Assembly (NCBI GenBank): GCA_013377075.1
Contig: JACABD010000037.1
Location: 1 to 32,143 of the forward strand
Source of the DNA: Geobacteraceae bacterium
GTDB lineage: Bacteria > Desulfobacterota > Desulfuromonadia > Geobacterales > DSM-12255
Direction of reading: 5' to 3'
DNA: 32,143 bases
The notes under the pieces were generated by a model, which saw only the letters and a program-made list of their open reading frames with translations, ran no database searches and had not been told where the DNA came from. Made by a program: the position numbers and the translations under genes. The first letter of the stretch is position 1, and every line of letters begins with the position of its first letter. This document shows positions 23,607 to 31,952 of this stretch, piece by piece.

Positions 23607-25037
23607 ATGCGGAACATAATCAAAGTCATCCTCTGTATCATCTTCCTTTCGACAGTAACCGCCATGGGGTTACATCTCTACAAGAAGCTCAGAACAGGCG
23701 AAACCGTTACTGCCAGTACTGACCAGATCAAGCTGGTCAAAGAGGTAATGGATATTGTCAAGAAGAGCTATGTCGAAGAGGTCGACAATAAAAAGCTTGT
23801 TCAGGGCGCCATAGATGGCATGCTCTCCAAGCTCGACCCCCACAGCGCGTTCATGACGCCGGAACCGTACAAGGAGATGAAGGTCAACATGGCCGGATCC
23901 TTTGGCGGCCTCGGCATAGAGATCAATATCAAAGATGGCAAGCTGACCGTAATATCGCCGATTGAAGATACTCCCGCCTGGAGAGCCGGGCTAAAGCCAA
24001 ATGACCATATCTGGAAGATTGACTCCACCCCGACCAAGGATCTCTCCATCCAGAAGGCTGTGTCACTGATGCGCGGTGAAAAAGGGACAAAGGTAACGAT
24101 TCATGTTGCCCGGGAAGGGGAGAAAAAATCCCTGACATTCCCCCTTATTCGCGACATCATCAAGACAAAAAGCATGAAGAGCCGAACCCTTGTTCCGGGG
24201 TATGGCTATATACGCATCATCCAGTTTCAGGAGAGAACCGGTGAAGACTTTGCAAATGCCCTCAAAAATCTCCATGCAGAAAATCCGGAAGGGATCAAAG
24301 GCCTTGTGCTTGATCTTCGCAACAACCCTGGCGGCCTAGTAGACAGCGCTGTACTGGTCGCGGACAAGTTTATCGGCGAAGGGAAAGACGACGGCACCAT
24401 CGTTTCATTGAAGGGCAGGCTCCAGGGCGCAAAAATGAGTTATTTTGCCAAAGTCGGCGAAAAGGAGCCACATTACCCGATTGTTGTTCTGATAAACGGC
24501 GGCAGCGCTTCTGCCTCGGAAATCCTTGCCGGTGCCCTTCAGGATAACGGCAGAGCAATAGTCATGGGAACCCAGAGCTATGGCAAAGGGTCGGTGCAGT
24601 CGGTTATACCTCTTCGTGAAGGCTATGGTCTGAAGATCACCACAGCCCGCTACTACACTCCGAAAGGGCGCTCAATCCAGGCCAAGGGGATAACCCCTGA
24701 CATCATAGTCGCCCAGCAGGATCTCTCCAAAAAGGCAAAACCGGGCGAAGAGCCGATGCCGGAGCTGAGAGAAAAAGATATTCAGGGCCACTTCAAGGGT
24801 GAGCCGGAAAAGACTCCTCCAGCACCACCTGTACCTGCGAAGCCGGAGATCAAGATAAAGAAACAGGAAAAAAAGCCTGCGGAAAAAACAGCGCCAATTG
24901 ACGAAACCGCCAGCGATTACCAGTTAGCACGTTCTCTGGAGATGCTTAAAGGGCTTGATGTGTTCTCGACAATCAATAAAGGGAGTACTCTCAAACAACC
25001 CGCTCCCGCGGCTTCGGGCAACAGTGCCACTAAGTAG
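23607..25037 (+). CDS. C-terminal processing protease, S41 (CtpA/Prc family)
   Basis: 476 aa. The ATG at 23607 is favoured because it directly gives the signal anchor MRNIIKVILCIIFLSTVTAM and has AGGAG 12 bases upstream; an ATG 24 bases earlier has no ribosome site. Residues 90-175 form a PDZ domain (GLGIEINIKDGKLTVISPIE, AGLKPNDHI). Residues 185-370 are the S41 core with catalytic Ser302 (GGSASASE) and Lys327 (SYGKGSVQ), 25 residues apart as in Prc. A Pro/Lys-rich tail from about 395 may bind partners. It acts in the periplasm, trimming C-termini of exported proteins or cell-wall hydrolases. First gene of a plus-strand run with the GspA/GspB-like genes. Confidence 0.94.
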   Translation: MRNIIKVILCIIFLSTVTAMGLHLYKKLRTGETVTASTDQIKLVKEVMDIVKKSYVEEVDNKKLVQGAIDGMLSKLDPHSAFMTPEPYKEMKVNMAGSFGGLGIEINIKDGKLTVISPIEDTPAWRAGLKPNDHIWKIDSTPTKDLSIQKAVSLMRGEKGTKVTIHVAREGEKKSLTFPLIRDIIKTKSMKSRTLVPGYGYIRIIQFQERTGEDFANALKNLHAENPEGIKGLVLDLRNNPGGLVDSAVLVADKFIGEGKDDGTIVSLKGRLQGAKMSYFAKVGEKEPHYPIVVLINGGSASASEILAGALQDNGRAIVMGTQSYGKGSVQSVIPLREGYGLKITTARYYTPKGRSIQAKGITPDIIVAQQDLSKKAKPGEEPMPELREKDIQGHFKGEPEKTPPAPPVPAKPEIKIKKQEKKPAEKTAPIDETASDYQLARSLEMLKGLDVFSTINKGSTLKQPAPAASGNSATK

Positions 25038-25054
25038 CTATAAACAGAGGTCTT

Positions 25055-26023
25055 ATGTACTGTAACTATTTCGGTTTCAGGGAAAAGCCTTTTAATATAA
25101 CTCCTAACCCACGTTTTCTCTACCTGAGCAAAAGCCATAAAGAGGCAATTGCTCACCTTCTTTACGGCATAAAAAATCATGCGGGTTTCATTGAACTGAC
25201 CGGCGAGGTCGGCACTGGGAAAACCACCATTTTAAGGACTGTTCTTGGCGAACTTGAAGAGGGACTTTACCGAAGCGCCCTTATCCTCAATCCCTGCCTC
25301 TCGGCAACCGAACTGCTCCGCAGTATAAACCGCGAGTTTGCGATCCGCCACGAAGGTCTTGAAAACGGCGAACTTCTCGATGAACTAAGTCGTTTTCTCT
25401 TTTGTGAAAACCATGCAGGGAAAACCGTCGTCCTCGTCATTGACGAGGCTCAGAATCTGGCCCCCCAGGTTCTGGAGCAGATAAGACTTATCTCCAATCT
25501 CGAAACCGAGTCTGACAAGCTGATCCAGATTATCCTTTCAGGTCAGCCCGAGCTTGCAGAGATGCTCGCAAAGCCTGAACTGCGGCAGCTTGCCCAGCGG
25601 ATAACCGTTCGTTCCCACCTGAAGCCCCTCGATTTTATTGAGTGTGGCAGCTACATAAAGCACAGGATTTTAATTGCCGGAGGAGGTGGCTGGATCAGCT
25701 TTTCCGATTCAGCCGTTAAGAAGCTTTTTAATTACTCAAAAGGCTCTCCACGGCTCATGAACATAGCTTGCGACAGGGCCCTGCTTACTGCCTTCACAGA
25801 GGACAGCGGCGTTATATCCGCAAATATTGCAGCATCGGCGATCTCAGAAATCAAGAGACCGGCTGGAGGGATTAGATCTGGTCGAAAGGTTACTCTCCAG
25901 CTTTTCATAGCTGCGTTGCTGATTATTGCCACTCTTATCGGTGCTTTCATGGTTAAAAGCAGCATGAATGACGTCGCAGAAAAACATCCGGCACAGCCAG
26001 GAAACAAGGTGATTAGCAGATGA
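25055..26023 (+). CDS. GspA/ExeA-like AAA ATPase with C-terminal membrane anchor
   Basis: 322 aa. The start MYCNYFGFREKPFNITPNPR is diagnostic of the ExeA/GspA and MSHA-biogenesis ATPase group. Walker A GEVGTGKTT at 50-58, Walker B VVLVIDEA near 125-132, sensor ILSGQPEL near 160. One membrane helix at about 280-300 (LQLFIAALLIIATLIGAFMV) with only a short periplasmic tail. Aeromonas ExeA has a large periplasmic peptidoglycan-binding region, which is missing here. It would work with the GspB-like protein, whose start overlaps its stop by 4 bases (ATGA). The family helps assemble type II secretion or pilus secretins through the cell wall. Confidence 0.9.
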   Translation: MYCNYFGFREKPFNITPNPRFLYLSKSHKEAIAHLLYGIKNHAGFIELTGEVGTGKTTILRTVLGELEEGLYRSALILNPCLSATELLRSINREFAIRHEGLENGELLDELSRFLFCENHAGKTVVLVIDEAQNLAPQVLEQIRLISNLETESDKLIQIILSGQPELAEMLAKPELRQLAQRITVRSHLKPLDFIECGSYIKHRILIAGGGGWISFSDSAVKKLFNYSKGSPRLMNIACDRALLTAFTEDSGVISANIAASAISEIKRPAGGIRSGRKVTLQLFIAALLIIATLIGAFMVKSSMNDVAEKHPAQPGNKVISR

Positions 26024-26706
26024 GCTCGATCCTAAAGGCACTTAAGAAACTGGAAGATGAGAAGATTGCCCAGCATGAAGAAAGTAAGCGCCATGTTTCA
26101 GGGGAGATTCTCAAGCCGCAGGTTGAGAAAGGTGTTAACGCCAGGTGGCTCTGGCTTCTTGCTGGGGCTTCAGCGGTTGTCATACTGCTGCTCATTGTCG
26201 CGCTGCTTCGCAAAGCGCCGTCAGATACGACCTCAATAAAGACTCCGCCTCTTGCTGCACCTGAGTTGTCACCTACACCTGCAGCAATGGAACCTTTGAC
26301 TGTAAAGGCAGCTGAAGGGGCTCCCAAAACAACAAACCACCTGATTTCACCAGTCCCAGCTAAACCGCTAAATAGCCAGACGGTGCAGACACCTCCACCG
26401 CCCCACAATCTGCCAGGACCCGCTGAACCCGAGTTGCCAGGTTTCAAAGCCCCTGAGCCACCAAGAGTTGAAGCACCAGCGCCCAAATCATTAAATGCTT
26501 CAGCAGAACCGGCACTGACGCTCAACGGAATCGCCTGGAACAGGGACAGTGCCGACAGATTGGCAATAATCAACGGCCAGCCGGCAAGAGTCGGTGAAAT
26601 TGTGGCAGGCGCTGTAGTGGTAGAGGTCCTCCAGGACAGGGCAAGGCTCACCAGAAATGGCAAATCAATCGAACTTTCAATAGGCAAATCATCAGCAAAA
26701 GAGTAA
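26020..26706 (+). CDS. GspB-like type II secretion accessory protein
   Basis: 228 aa. The start MSSILKALKKLEDEK is the typical GspB/ExeB N-terminus. One membrane helix at 43-63 (WLWLLAGASAVVILLLIVAL). Residues 66-165 are Pro/Ala-rich, spanning the periplasm. Residues 166-228 form the T2SSB domain (LTLNGIAWNRDSADRLAIIN, GEIVAGAVVVEVLQDRARL). The ATG overlaps the stop of the GspA-like gene, so the two are translationally coupled. The pair probably forms an inner-membrane complex supporting secretin assembly. No secretin gene is in the window. Confidence 0.88.
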   Translation: MSSILKALKKLEDEKIAQHEESKRHVSGEILKPQVEKGVNARWLWLLAGASAVVILLLIVALLRKAPSDTTSIKTPPLAAPELSPTPAAMEPLTVKAAEGAPKTTNHLISPVPAKPLNSQTVQTPPPPHNLPGPAEPELPGFKAPEPPRVEAPAPKSLNASAEPALTLNGIAWNRDSADRLAIINGQPARVGEIVAGAVVVEVLQDRARLTRNGKSIELSIGKSSAKE

Positions 26707-26716
26707 GGAATACAAA

Positions 26717-27334
26717 ATGAACACTGAACAGAAATCTGAAATTGATTCAAAAGCAAAACTGGAGGAGATCTTTAACTCATCCAACCCCGTAGCTGCCGTT
26801 CAGGCCCTTTCAGCAACGGAGATTTACTCAATCATTCAGGATATCGGCCTGGAAAACTCTTTCGAACTCTTCCAGTTTGCCACCATCGAACAGGCCAGGG
26901 TTATTCTCGATCTCGATCTCTGGGACGAATGGACTATCTCCCTGGAGCGGACTACCAAATGGCTCGACATGATCCTTTCAGCCGATGATAATTTCGCCTT
27001 GAACCTCCTGTCTAATATTGACCAGGAACTATTGATAATCCTGCTCAAAAAAACCCTGACCGTCGGTGGAGGGGTTGCAGACATCATCAACAGCGAAGAT
27101 CTCAACAGGGAGTGGGATCACACTTTTGATGAAGTTTTTTTCCTCCGATTTGAGGATGAGGAGCATAGCGATCTGATAATGAAACTGCTTGAGCTGCTCC
27201 ATAACGAAAATCACAGGGTTTACCGCTCACTTATGCTGGGAGCTGAAAGCGAGCTGGTAACCGAGCTTGAGGAGACTGCCTGGCAGTTCCGTGTCGGAAG
27301 GCTTGAAGATGAAGGGATCACCGTTGAGCACTGA
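26717..27334 (+). CDS. DUF6178-like protein, short form
   Basis: 205 aa, acidic, mostly helical, no signal peptide. The stretch NPVAAVQALSATEIYSIIQD, followed by ARVILDLDLWDEW, resembles the start of DUF6178 proteins of Desulfuromonadia, which as I recall are usually more than twice as long; here only the N-terminal part is present and the stop is intact. It could be a natural short form or a truncated gene. Function is unknown. It starts 10 bases after the GspB-like stop and overlaps the following metal-binding gene by 26 bases, so it belongs to the same operon. Confidence 0.65.
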   Translation: MNTEQKSEIDSKAKLEEIFNSSNPVAAVQALSATEIYSIIQDIGLENSFELFQFATIEQARVILDLDLWDEWTISLERTTKWLDMILSADDNFALNLLSNIDQELLIILLKKTLTVGGGVADIINSEDLNREWDHTFDEVFFLRFEDEEHSDLIMKLLELLHNENHRVYRSLMLGAESELVTELEETAWQFRVGRLEDEGITVEH

Positions 27335-27599
27335 AAACATCGTGGCAGACCTTCCTGCCTGGGAATCGAAGTGCAACCAGTGCGGCTTCTGCTGTTTCGA
27401 GAAGTACGAAAACGACAACGGCACAATCTTCTACAGCCAGACACCTTGCCGCTATCTGGACATTGTCACAAGAGAGTGCAAGGTCTATAACAGGCGCTTC
27501 GAGATAAATCCGGACTGTATCCAGCTTACGCCTGAACTTGTATCAAGCCTCAAATGGCTCCATCCCCAGTGCGGCTACAAGCAAAAGGAAGATGACTAA
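27309..27599 (+). CDS. YkgJ-type Cys-cluster (CxxCxxCC) metal-binding protein
   Basis: 96 aa from the ATG at 27309, with GGAAGG six bases upstream. An upstream ATG at 27267 would overlap the preceding gene by 68 bases. Contains CNQCGFCCFEKY (Cys22, 25, 28, 29), then further cysteines in TPCRYLDI, RECKVY, PDCIQ and PQCGY. This matches the UPF0153 / YkgJ family (PF03692), thought to bind zinc or an iron-sulfur cluster. Biological role unknown. Overlaps the previous gene, indicating co-translation. Confidence 0.85.
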   Translation: MKGSPLSTENIVADLPAWESKCNQCGFCCFEKYENDNGTIFYSQTPCRYLDIVTRECKVYNRRFEINPDCIQLTPELVSSLKWLHPQCGYKQKEDD

Positions 27600-27628
27600 A
27601 TCGACACCTTGAAATTTAAGGAGATGCC

Positions 27629-28117
27629 ATGCGTCGCCAGCCCTTTCCACCTCCATACCGCCATGAACACGGACCGGTAAAAAACGCCAATGAGGTTGTC
27701 AAAGAGCAGCTGACTTTTGGGCAGAAGGCTTCCGACTGGATTGCCGACAAAGTCGGCTCATGGCAGTTCATCATCAGCCAGTCAGCTATTCTGACCATCT
27801 GGGCGATACTGAATGTCACTGCCTGGATGCAACATTGGGATCCATACCCTTTCATCCTGATGAATCTTGTCCTCTCTCTTCAGGCAGCGTACACGGCTCC
27901 CATGATCATGATGAGTCAAAACCGCAAGGCTGATCGTGATCGAATTGAGGCCCACATTGATTATGAAGTCAACCTGAAGGCTGAAATCGAAATCAAGGCA
28001 ATTCTGGAAAATCTTGAGGCTCAAAATATTGTCATTGCCGAGCTTCACCGAATGGTTGAAGAGTTGCGCAACGATAAAGTTTCTGTAGCCTCAGATGCAA
28101 ACCCGGATCACAGTTGA
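27629..28117 (+). CDS. DUF1003 membrane protein
   Basis: 162 aa, preceded by AAGGAGA four bases before the ATG. Residues 28-45 hold the family opening (LTFGQKASDWIADKVGSWQF). Two membrane helices follow (FIISQSAILTIWAILNVTAW and PFILMNLVLSLQAAYTAPMI). The family motif MMSQNRKADRDR comes next, then a cytoplasmic coiled coil (residues 110-150). Matches DUF1003 (PF06210). Function unknown. The stop overlaps the start of the next gene by 4 bases (TTGA). Confidence 0.9.
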   Translation: MRRQPFPPPYRHEHGPVKNANEVVKEQLTFGQKASDWIADKVGSWQFIISQSAILTIWAILNVTAWMQHWDPYPFILMNLVLSLQAAYTAPMIMMSQNRKADRDRIEAHIDYEVNLKAEIEIKAILENLEAQNIVIAELHRMVEELRNDKVSVASDANPDHS

Positions 28118-28632
28118 AACCACGTAAAATAACTCATCATTTGGCCCTGCACAAAAAAATGATCGGCAAGATTTCAGTTTCAAAGGGTCTGCGGACTGTT
28201 GCTGTACTGGAGGGGGCCAAAGGTGCATTCGTTCTTTTGGCAGGATTTGAGCTTCTCACATTTATCCACAAGGATCTGCACCACGCAGCTGTTCGGCTGG
28301 TAGAGCATCTGCATCTGAATCCTGCAAGGCATTACCCGCGAATTTTTCTTGATCTCTCGGAACGAATTACCGACGGCCAGCTCTGGGCTCTGGCAGCTGC
28401 GGCGCTGTTTTATGCAATTGTGCGGTTTATTGAAGCAACTGGATTATGGCTTGAGAAAAAGTGGGCAGAGTGGTTTGCCGTTATGACAGGCGGGATATAT
28501 ATTCCGATTGAACTCTATGAAATCACCCGCGGCGCCAGCTGGCCGAAAGTCTCCCTGTTTGCCATCAACATAGCAGTCGTAACGTATCTGCTCTATGCCC
28601 TCAACAAAAGGGGTGGTGTTTGGAAAAACTGA
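28114..28632 (+). CDS. DUF2127 membrane protein
   Basis: 172 aa, starting at a TTG that overlaps the DUF1003 stop. No ribosome site is obvious, so coupled translation is assumed; an ATG at 28159 is an alternative. About four membrane helices. GLRTVAVLEGAKGAFVLLAG and YIPIELYEITRG match DUF2127 (PF09900). Function unknown. It converges on mtaB with a 57-base spacer that holds no clear terminator. Confidence 0.85.
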   Translation: MKPRKITHHLALHKKMIGKISVSKGLRTVAVLEGAKGAFVLLAGFELLTFIHKDLHHAAVRLVEHLHLNPARHYPRIFLDLSERITDGQLWALAAAALFYAIVRFIEATGLWLEKKWAEWFAVMTGGIYIPIELYEITRGASWPKVSLFAINIAVVTYLLYALNKRGGVWKN

Positions 28633-28689
28633 ATTAACTTTTCCGGGTCGCAGCGCAGGGAAGTCAGGATTGCTCCAGCACAAGCGGCA

Positions 28690-30000
28690 TCACGGCAGAA
28701 TTCCCCCGTTGCAACTACCGTCCGAATTAACTCCACTAACCTTGACAGCAACCTCTTCACCGACGACGCCAACCCCATCTTCAAGCTTCACGGTCAGATA
28801 ATTTCTCGCAATCCCGCTATGGCCGTCACCCTGGATCAGAACCCCAAGCTCCCGTCCGATAAAACCTTCGGCAAACGCCTGTCTCTTTTTCTCACCCAGC
28901 CTGCGAAGCTCCTCTGCACGGCGCTTTATGACCGATGAGTGCAGATGCCCCTTCATGGCAGCTGCTTTTGTGCCCGGCCTTGAAGAGTAGGGAAATACGT
29001 GCAGATAGGCAACCGGCAGCGACTCGATAAGCATCATGGTAGCGGCATGATCCTCTTCGCTCTCCCCGGGGAAACCGGCAATCACGTCAAAGCCGATGGA
29101 GACATCCGGCATTGCTGCGGTCAGCTTTTGAGCAAGAGAAGCGATCAGATCGCTGCCGTAGCCTCTTCCCATGGCAGCAAGCACCGGATCGGATCCGCTC
29201 TGCAAAGGGAGGTGCAGATGGGGGCAGACTGTTTTTGAAGAGACAATAAAGGAGATGAACTCGTCAGAGACCTCATTGGGTTCTACGGACCCGATTCGAA
29301 GCCTCTTCACCGATCCGTCAGCATCAATGGCTTGAATCAGCTCAAGAAGGCTTCTCTTTGGCGCGAGATCGAGACCATACACACCAAGATGAATGCCGGT
29401 AAGGACAACTTCACCAAAACCGGCTGAGGCCGATTTTCGAGCTCCGGCAAGAACCTCGTCAAAAGGGACGCTCCTGCTTCTGCCACGGGCATAGGGGACG
29501 ATACAATAACTGCAGAAGGAGTTGCAGCCGTTCTGCACCTGCAAAAAAGCCCTGGTATGCTCGGCAAAGCTCTCCAGATGGAGTGATTCAGAGCTTCTGT
29601 CCATGGCAATATCGGCAACCTGAACTTTTGCCGTCCCGTCAAGGGTCTCAAGAAGAGCGACGACCCCTCGCTTCTCGCTGTTTCCCATTACCAGGGAGAC
29701 GTTAGGCATCTCGGCAAGCTCTTTAGAGGCAAGCTGGGCATAGCAGCCGGTGACTATCACCCGGGAAGCAGGGTTCTGCCTGGCTGCACGGCGGATCAGG
29801 CGTCGCGACTCCGCATCACTTTTTGCCGTAACAGTACAGGTATTTATTATGTAAATGTCAGCAGCCTCGCTGAACGGCACAGCCTCATATCCGGCTGCGA
29901 CCAGCGATTCGCTCATGGAAGCAGACTCGAACTGGTTCGTCTTGCAGCCAAGCGTAGTTATTGCAACCCTTCTACTCACGTTAAAGTGCCCCTCTTTCAT
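28690..30000 (-). CDS. mtaB: tRNA t6A37 methylthiotransferase MtaB
   Basis: 436 aa. Adds a methylthio group to t6A37 of certain tRNAs. The N-terminal UPF0004 domain has cluster cysteines C19 (TTLGCKTN), C55 (INTCTVT) and C86 (VTGCYAQ). The radical-SAM domain has CNSFCSYC (C159, C163, C166). A TRAM-like RNA-binding end follows from about residue 375. The opening VAITTLGCKTNQ distinguishes MtaB from MiaB and RimO. A GTG at 29979 preceded by GAGGGG is an alternative start 7 codons in. It lies 28 bases after mnmA, so the two tRNA-thiolation genes are probably one operon. Confidence 0.93.
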   Translation of the reverse strand: MKEGHFNVSRRVAITTLGCKTNQFESASMSESLVAAGYEAVPFSEAADIYIINTCTVTAKSDAESRRLIRRAARQNPASRVIVTGCYAQLASKELAEMPNVSLVMGNSEKRGVVALLETLDGTAKVQVADIAMDRSSESLHLESFAEHTRAFLQVQNGCNSFCSYCIVPYARGRSRSVPFDEVLAGARKSASAGFGEVVLTGIHLGVYGLDLAPKRSLLELIQAIDADGSVKRLRIGSVEPNEVSDEFISFIVSSKTVCPHLHLPLQSGSDPVLAAMGRGYGSDLIASLAQKLTAAMPDVSIGFDVIAGFPGESEEDHAATMMLIESLPVAYLHVFPYSSRPGTKAAAMKGHLHSSVIKRRAEELRRLGEKKRQAFAEGFIGRELGVLIQGDGHSGIARNYLTVKLEDGVGVVGEEVAVKVSGVNSDGSCNGGILP

Positions 30001-30028
30001 ACTTCATCCCTTCAGCCTTCAGCCCGCC

Positions 30029-31066
30029 CTATTCTATCCACCCGCCACCAATCACTTCATCGCCACGGTAAACAACCGCCACCTGCCCCGGCGTGACCCC
30101 TTTCTCAGGGTTCACGAAGCTGATTTCAGCCCGCCCATCCGCCAGCAGCCTGACTTCGCAGGGAACCTGTCTGTGGCGATAGCGGATCTTGCACTCAAGC
30201 CCTTTTTCACCCAGCTTCGGCTGCCGGATCCAGTTGCAACTGCCGATGGTCAGGGAGCTCTTGTAAAGCTCCGTCTCCACCCCGACAATGACCCTGTTGC
30301 CAATGGGATCAATCTCAAGCACATAGAGTGGCTCTGTCCAAGCGATCCCCATGCCGCGGCGCTGACCGACCGTGTAGCGATGAATCCCCATATGACGGCC
30401 TATGACAGTTCCATCGGCCAGCACAAACTCCCCCGGGTTTGAGACAACCCCTCTTCTCTCCAGAAAACCGGTATAATCCCCGTCCGGAATGAAACAGATG
30501 TCCTGACTGTCACTCTTCTCTGCCACCGGAAGACCATACTGAGCCGCAATCCTGCGAACCTCGGCCTTGTCGCTCATGCCACCCAGCGGAAAGAGTATCT
30601 GCCCAAGCTGATCACTGTGCAGCGAAAAGAGAAAATAGGACTGGTCCTTTGGTATGTTTACGGCCTTTTGCAGATGAAGCTCACCATCATCACCGCCGAC
30701 AATCCGGGCATAATGGCCGGTTGCCAGCGTATCGGCGCCAAGCTCTTTTGCCTTGTCAAGAAGTGCCCCGAACTTGACCAGCTTGTTACACTTTGCACAG
30801 GGGTTCGGCGTCCTGCCGCCAAGATACTCAGCGGCAAAATAATCCATAATATCCTTCTCGAAGGCTGCGGAAAAATCGGCGACATGATGTTCAATGCCAA
30901 GGTGGGCGGCAACCTTGGCAGCATCATCAACAGCGGCTGTGCCACCATCCCAGAGTTTCATGGTGATTCCGAAGACATGATGACCGGCAGTTTTAAGAAG
31001 TGCGGCCGTGACCGATGAATCGACCCCGCCGCTCATGGCTACTGCAATAGTTTTCTTTTCAGACAT
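30029..31066 (-). CDS. mnmA: tRNA 2-thiouridylase MnmA
   Basis: 345 aa from the ATG at 31066 (AAGGT seven bases upstream); an ATG 21 bases earlier lies next to the terminator T run and is less likely. The enzyme makes 2-thiouridine at tRNA wobble position 34. PP-loop AMSGGVDSS at 10-18. The catalytic Cys93 (PCAKCNKLVKF) and the persulfide Cys191 (SQDICFIPDGDY) are present. GHYARI and YTVGQRRGMG are conserved tRNA-contact segments. The gene follows cysE, so the block joins cysteine synthesis with sulfur use in tRNA. Confidence 0.96.
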   Translation of the reverse strand: MSEKKTIAVAMSGGVDSSVTAALLKTAGHHVFGITMKLWDGGTAAVDDAAKVAAHLGIEHHVADFSAAFEKDIMDYFAAEYLGGRTPNPCAKCNKLVKFGALLDKAKELGADTLATGHYARIVGGDDGELHLQKAVNIPKDQSYFLFSLHSDQLGQILFPLGGMSDKAEVRRIAAQYGLPVAEKSDSQDICFIPDGDYTGFLERRGVVSNPGEFVLADGTVIGRHMGIHRYTVGQRRGMGIAWTEPLYVLEIDPIGNRVIVGVETELYKSSLTIGSCNWIRQPKLGEKGLECKIRYRHRQVPCEVRLLADGRAEISFVNPEKGVTPGQVAVVYRGDEVIGGGWIE

Positions 31067-31088
31067 TTGGTTACCTTTTAGATACAAG

Positions 31089-31118
31089 AAAAACGGGAGG
31101 CTATTTTATAGCCCCCCG
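31089..31118 (-). terminator. Terminator between cysE and mnmA, with a -10-like loop
   Basis: Minus-strand CGGGGGGCTA pairs with TAGCCTCCCG (10 bp, one G-T pair) around TAAAA, followed by five T. It ends only 22 bases before the mnmA ATG. Stem and loop together read TATAAAAT, which could also serve as a -10 box for mnmA (TTGAAT at 31131-31126 is a candidate -35, spacer 15). Confidence 0.8.
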
Positions 31119-31147
31119 CCCCTACATTCAAGCCGATAATCGGCCTG

Positions 31148-31816
31148 TCAGGAAACTCTCTTTTTCAGCTCATCATTTTCCTTTTGCAGCACCAGAAACT
31201 TTCGGTCCAGCTCCCTGATCTGGTCAAAGAGGCAGGAGATTGCCTTTGCCTCCGGGTCGGGCATGTTGCCATGCTCCAGATCCGGCTTTTCAGGCGGTTT
31301 CTCCTCGGTCATGACCACCCGCCCGGGAATACCGACAACCGATGAATTGGGGGGGACTTCCTTGACAACAACAGAATTAGAGCCGATCTTGCTGTTGGCC
31401 CCCACCGTAAACGGCCCCAGAACCTTGGCACCTGAGCCGATGACCACATTATCGCCGATGGTCGGATGACGCTTCACCTTGTCCCAGGTGACGCCACCAA
31501 GGGTTACACCATGGTACATGGTCACATGGTCGCCAATCTCGGCAGTCTCACCGATGACAACCCCCATGCCATGATCGATAAAGAACCTGCGGCCGATCTT
31601 TGCGCCGGGATGGATCTCGATGCCGGTAATGAACCGTGACACCTGGGAGGTAAACCGTCCCAGAAAGAGCATGTTGTTTGTCCAGAACCAGTGGGCAACC
31701 CTGTGCAACCAGATGGCATGCAAACCAGGGTAGCAAAAGAGCACCTCGACAACATTACGAGCCGCCGGATCACGATCAAATACAGATAATATATCTTCTT
31801 TCATTCGGGAGAGCAT
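31148..31816 (-). CDS. cysE: Serine O-acetyltransferase CysE
   Basis: 222 aa from the ATG at 31816, preceded by GAGG; an upstream ATG adds 14 residues with no ribosome site. Transfers acetyl from acetyl-CoA to serine, the first step of cysteine synthesis. An N-terminal helical part (residues 1-60) is followed by left-handed beta-helix hexapeptide repeats ([36 protein letters not shown]). The catalytic pair Asp81-His82 is visible in [15 protein letters not shown] and the IPGRVV end are typical. A coiled-coil tail (residues 190-222, [18 protein letters not shown]) replaces the short tail of enterobacterial CysE. Terminators lie on both sides, so it is probably its own unit. Confidence 0.94.
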   Translation of the reverse strand: MLSRMKEDILSVFDRDPAARNVVEVLFCYPGLHAIWLHRVAHWFWTNNMLFLGRFTSQVSRFITGIEIHPGAKIGRRFFIDHGMGVVIGETAEIGDHVTMYHGVTLGGVTWDKVKRHPTIGDNVVIGSGAKVLGPFTVGANSKIGSNSVVVKEVPPNSSVVGIPGRVVMTEEKPPEKPDLEHGNMPDPEAKAISCLFDQIRELDRKFLVLQKENDELKKRVS

Positions 31817-31891
31817 TGGCCACCTCAGCAAAAAACCCTTTTCTTGTCTTGTTAGCATACCCGACTATTTTAGTCAAGTTGGATAAACCAC

Positions 31892-31919
31892 AAAAAAGGG
31901 CGACCCTTGCAGATCGCCC
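31892..31919 (-). terminator. Intrinsic terminator of the gene at the right edge
   Basis: Minus-strand GGGCGA and TCGCCC form a 6-bp stem with a 10-base loop, followed by six T (A-run 31892-31897 on plus). It lies 34 bases after the stop at 31953. Confidence 0.8.
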
Positions 31920-31952
31920 ATAATTTATTTGATTAACAGCAAACTGACTAAC

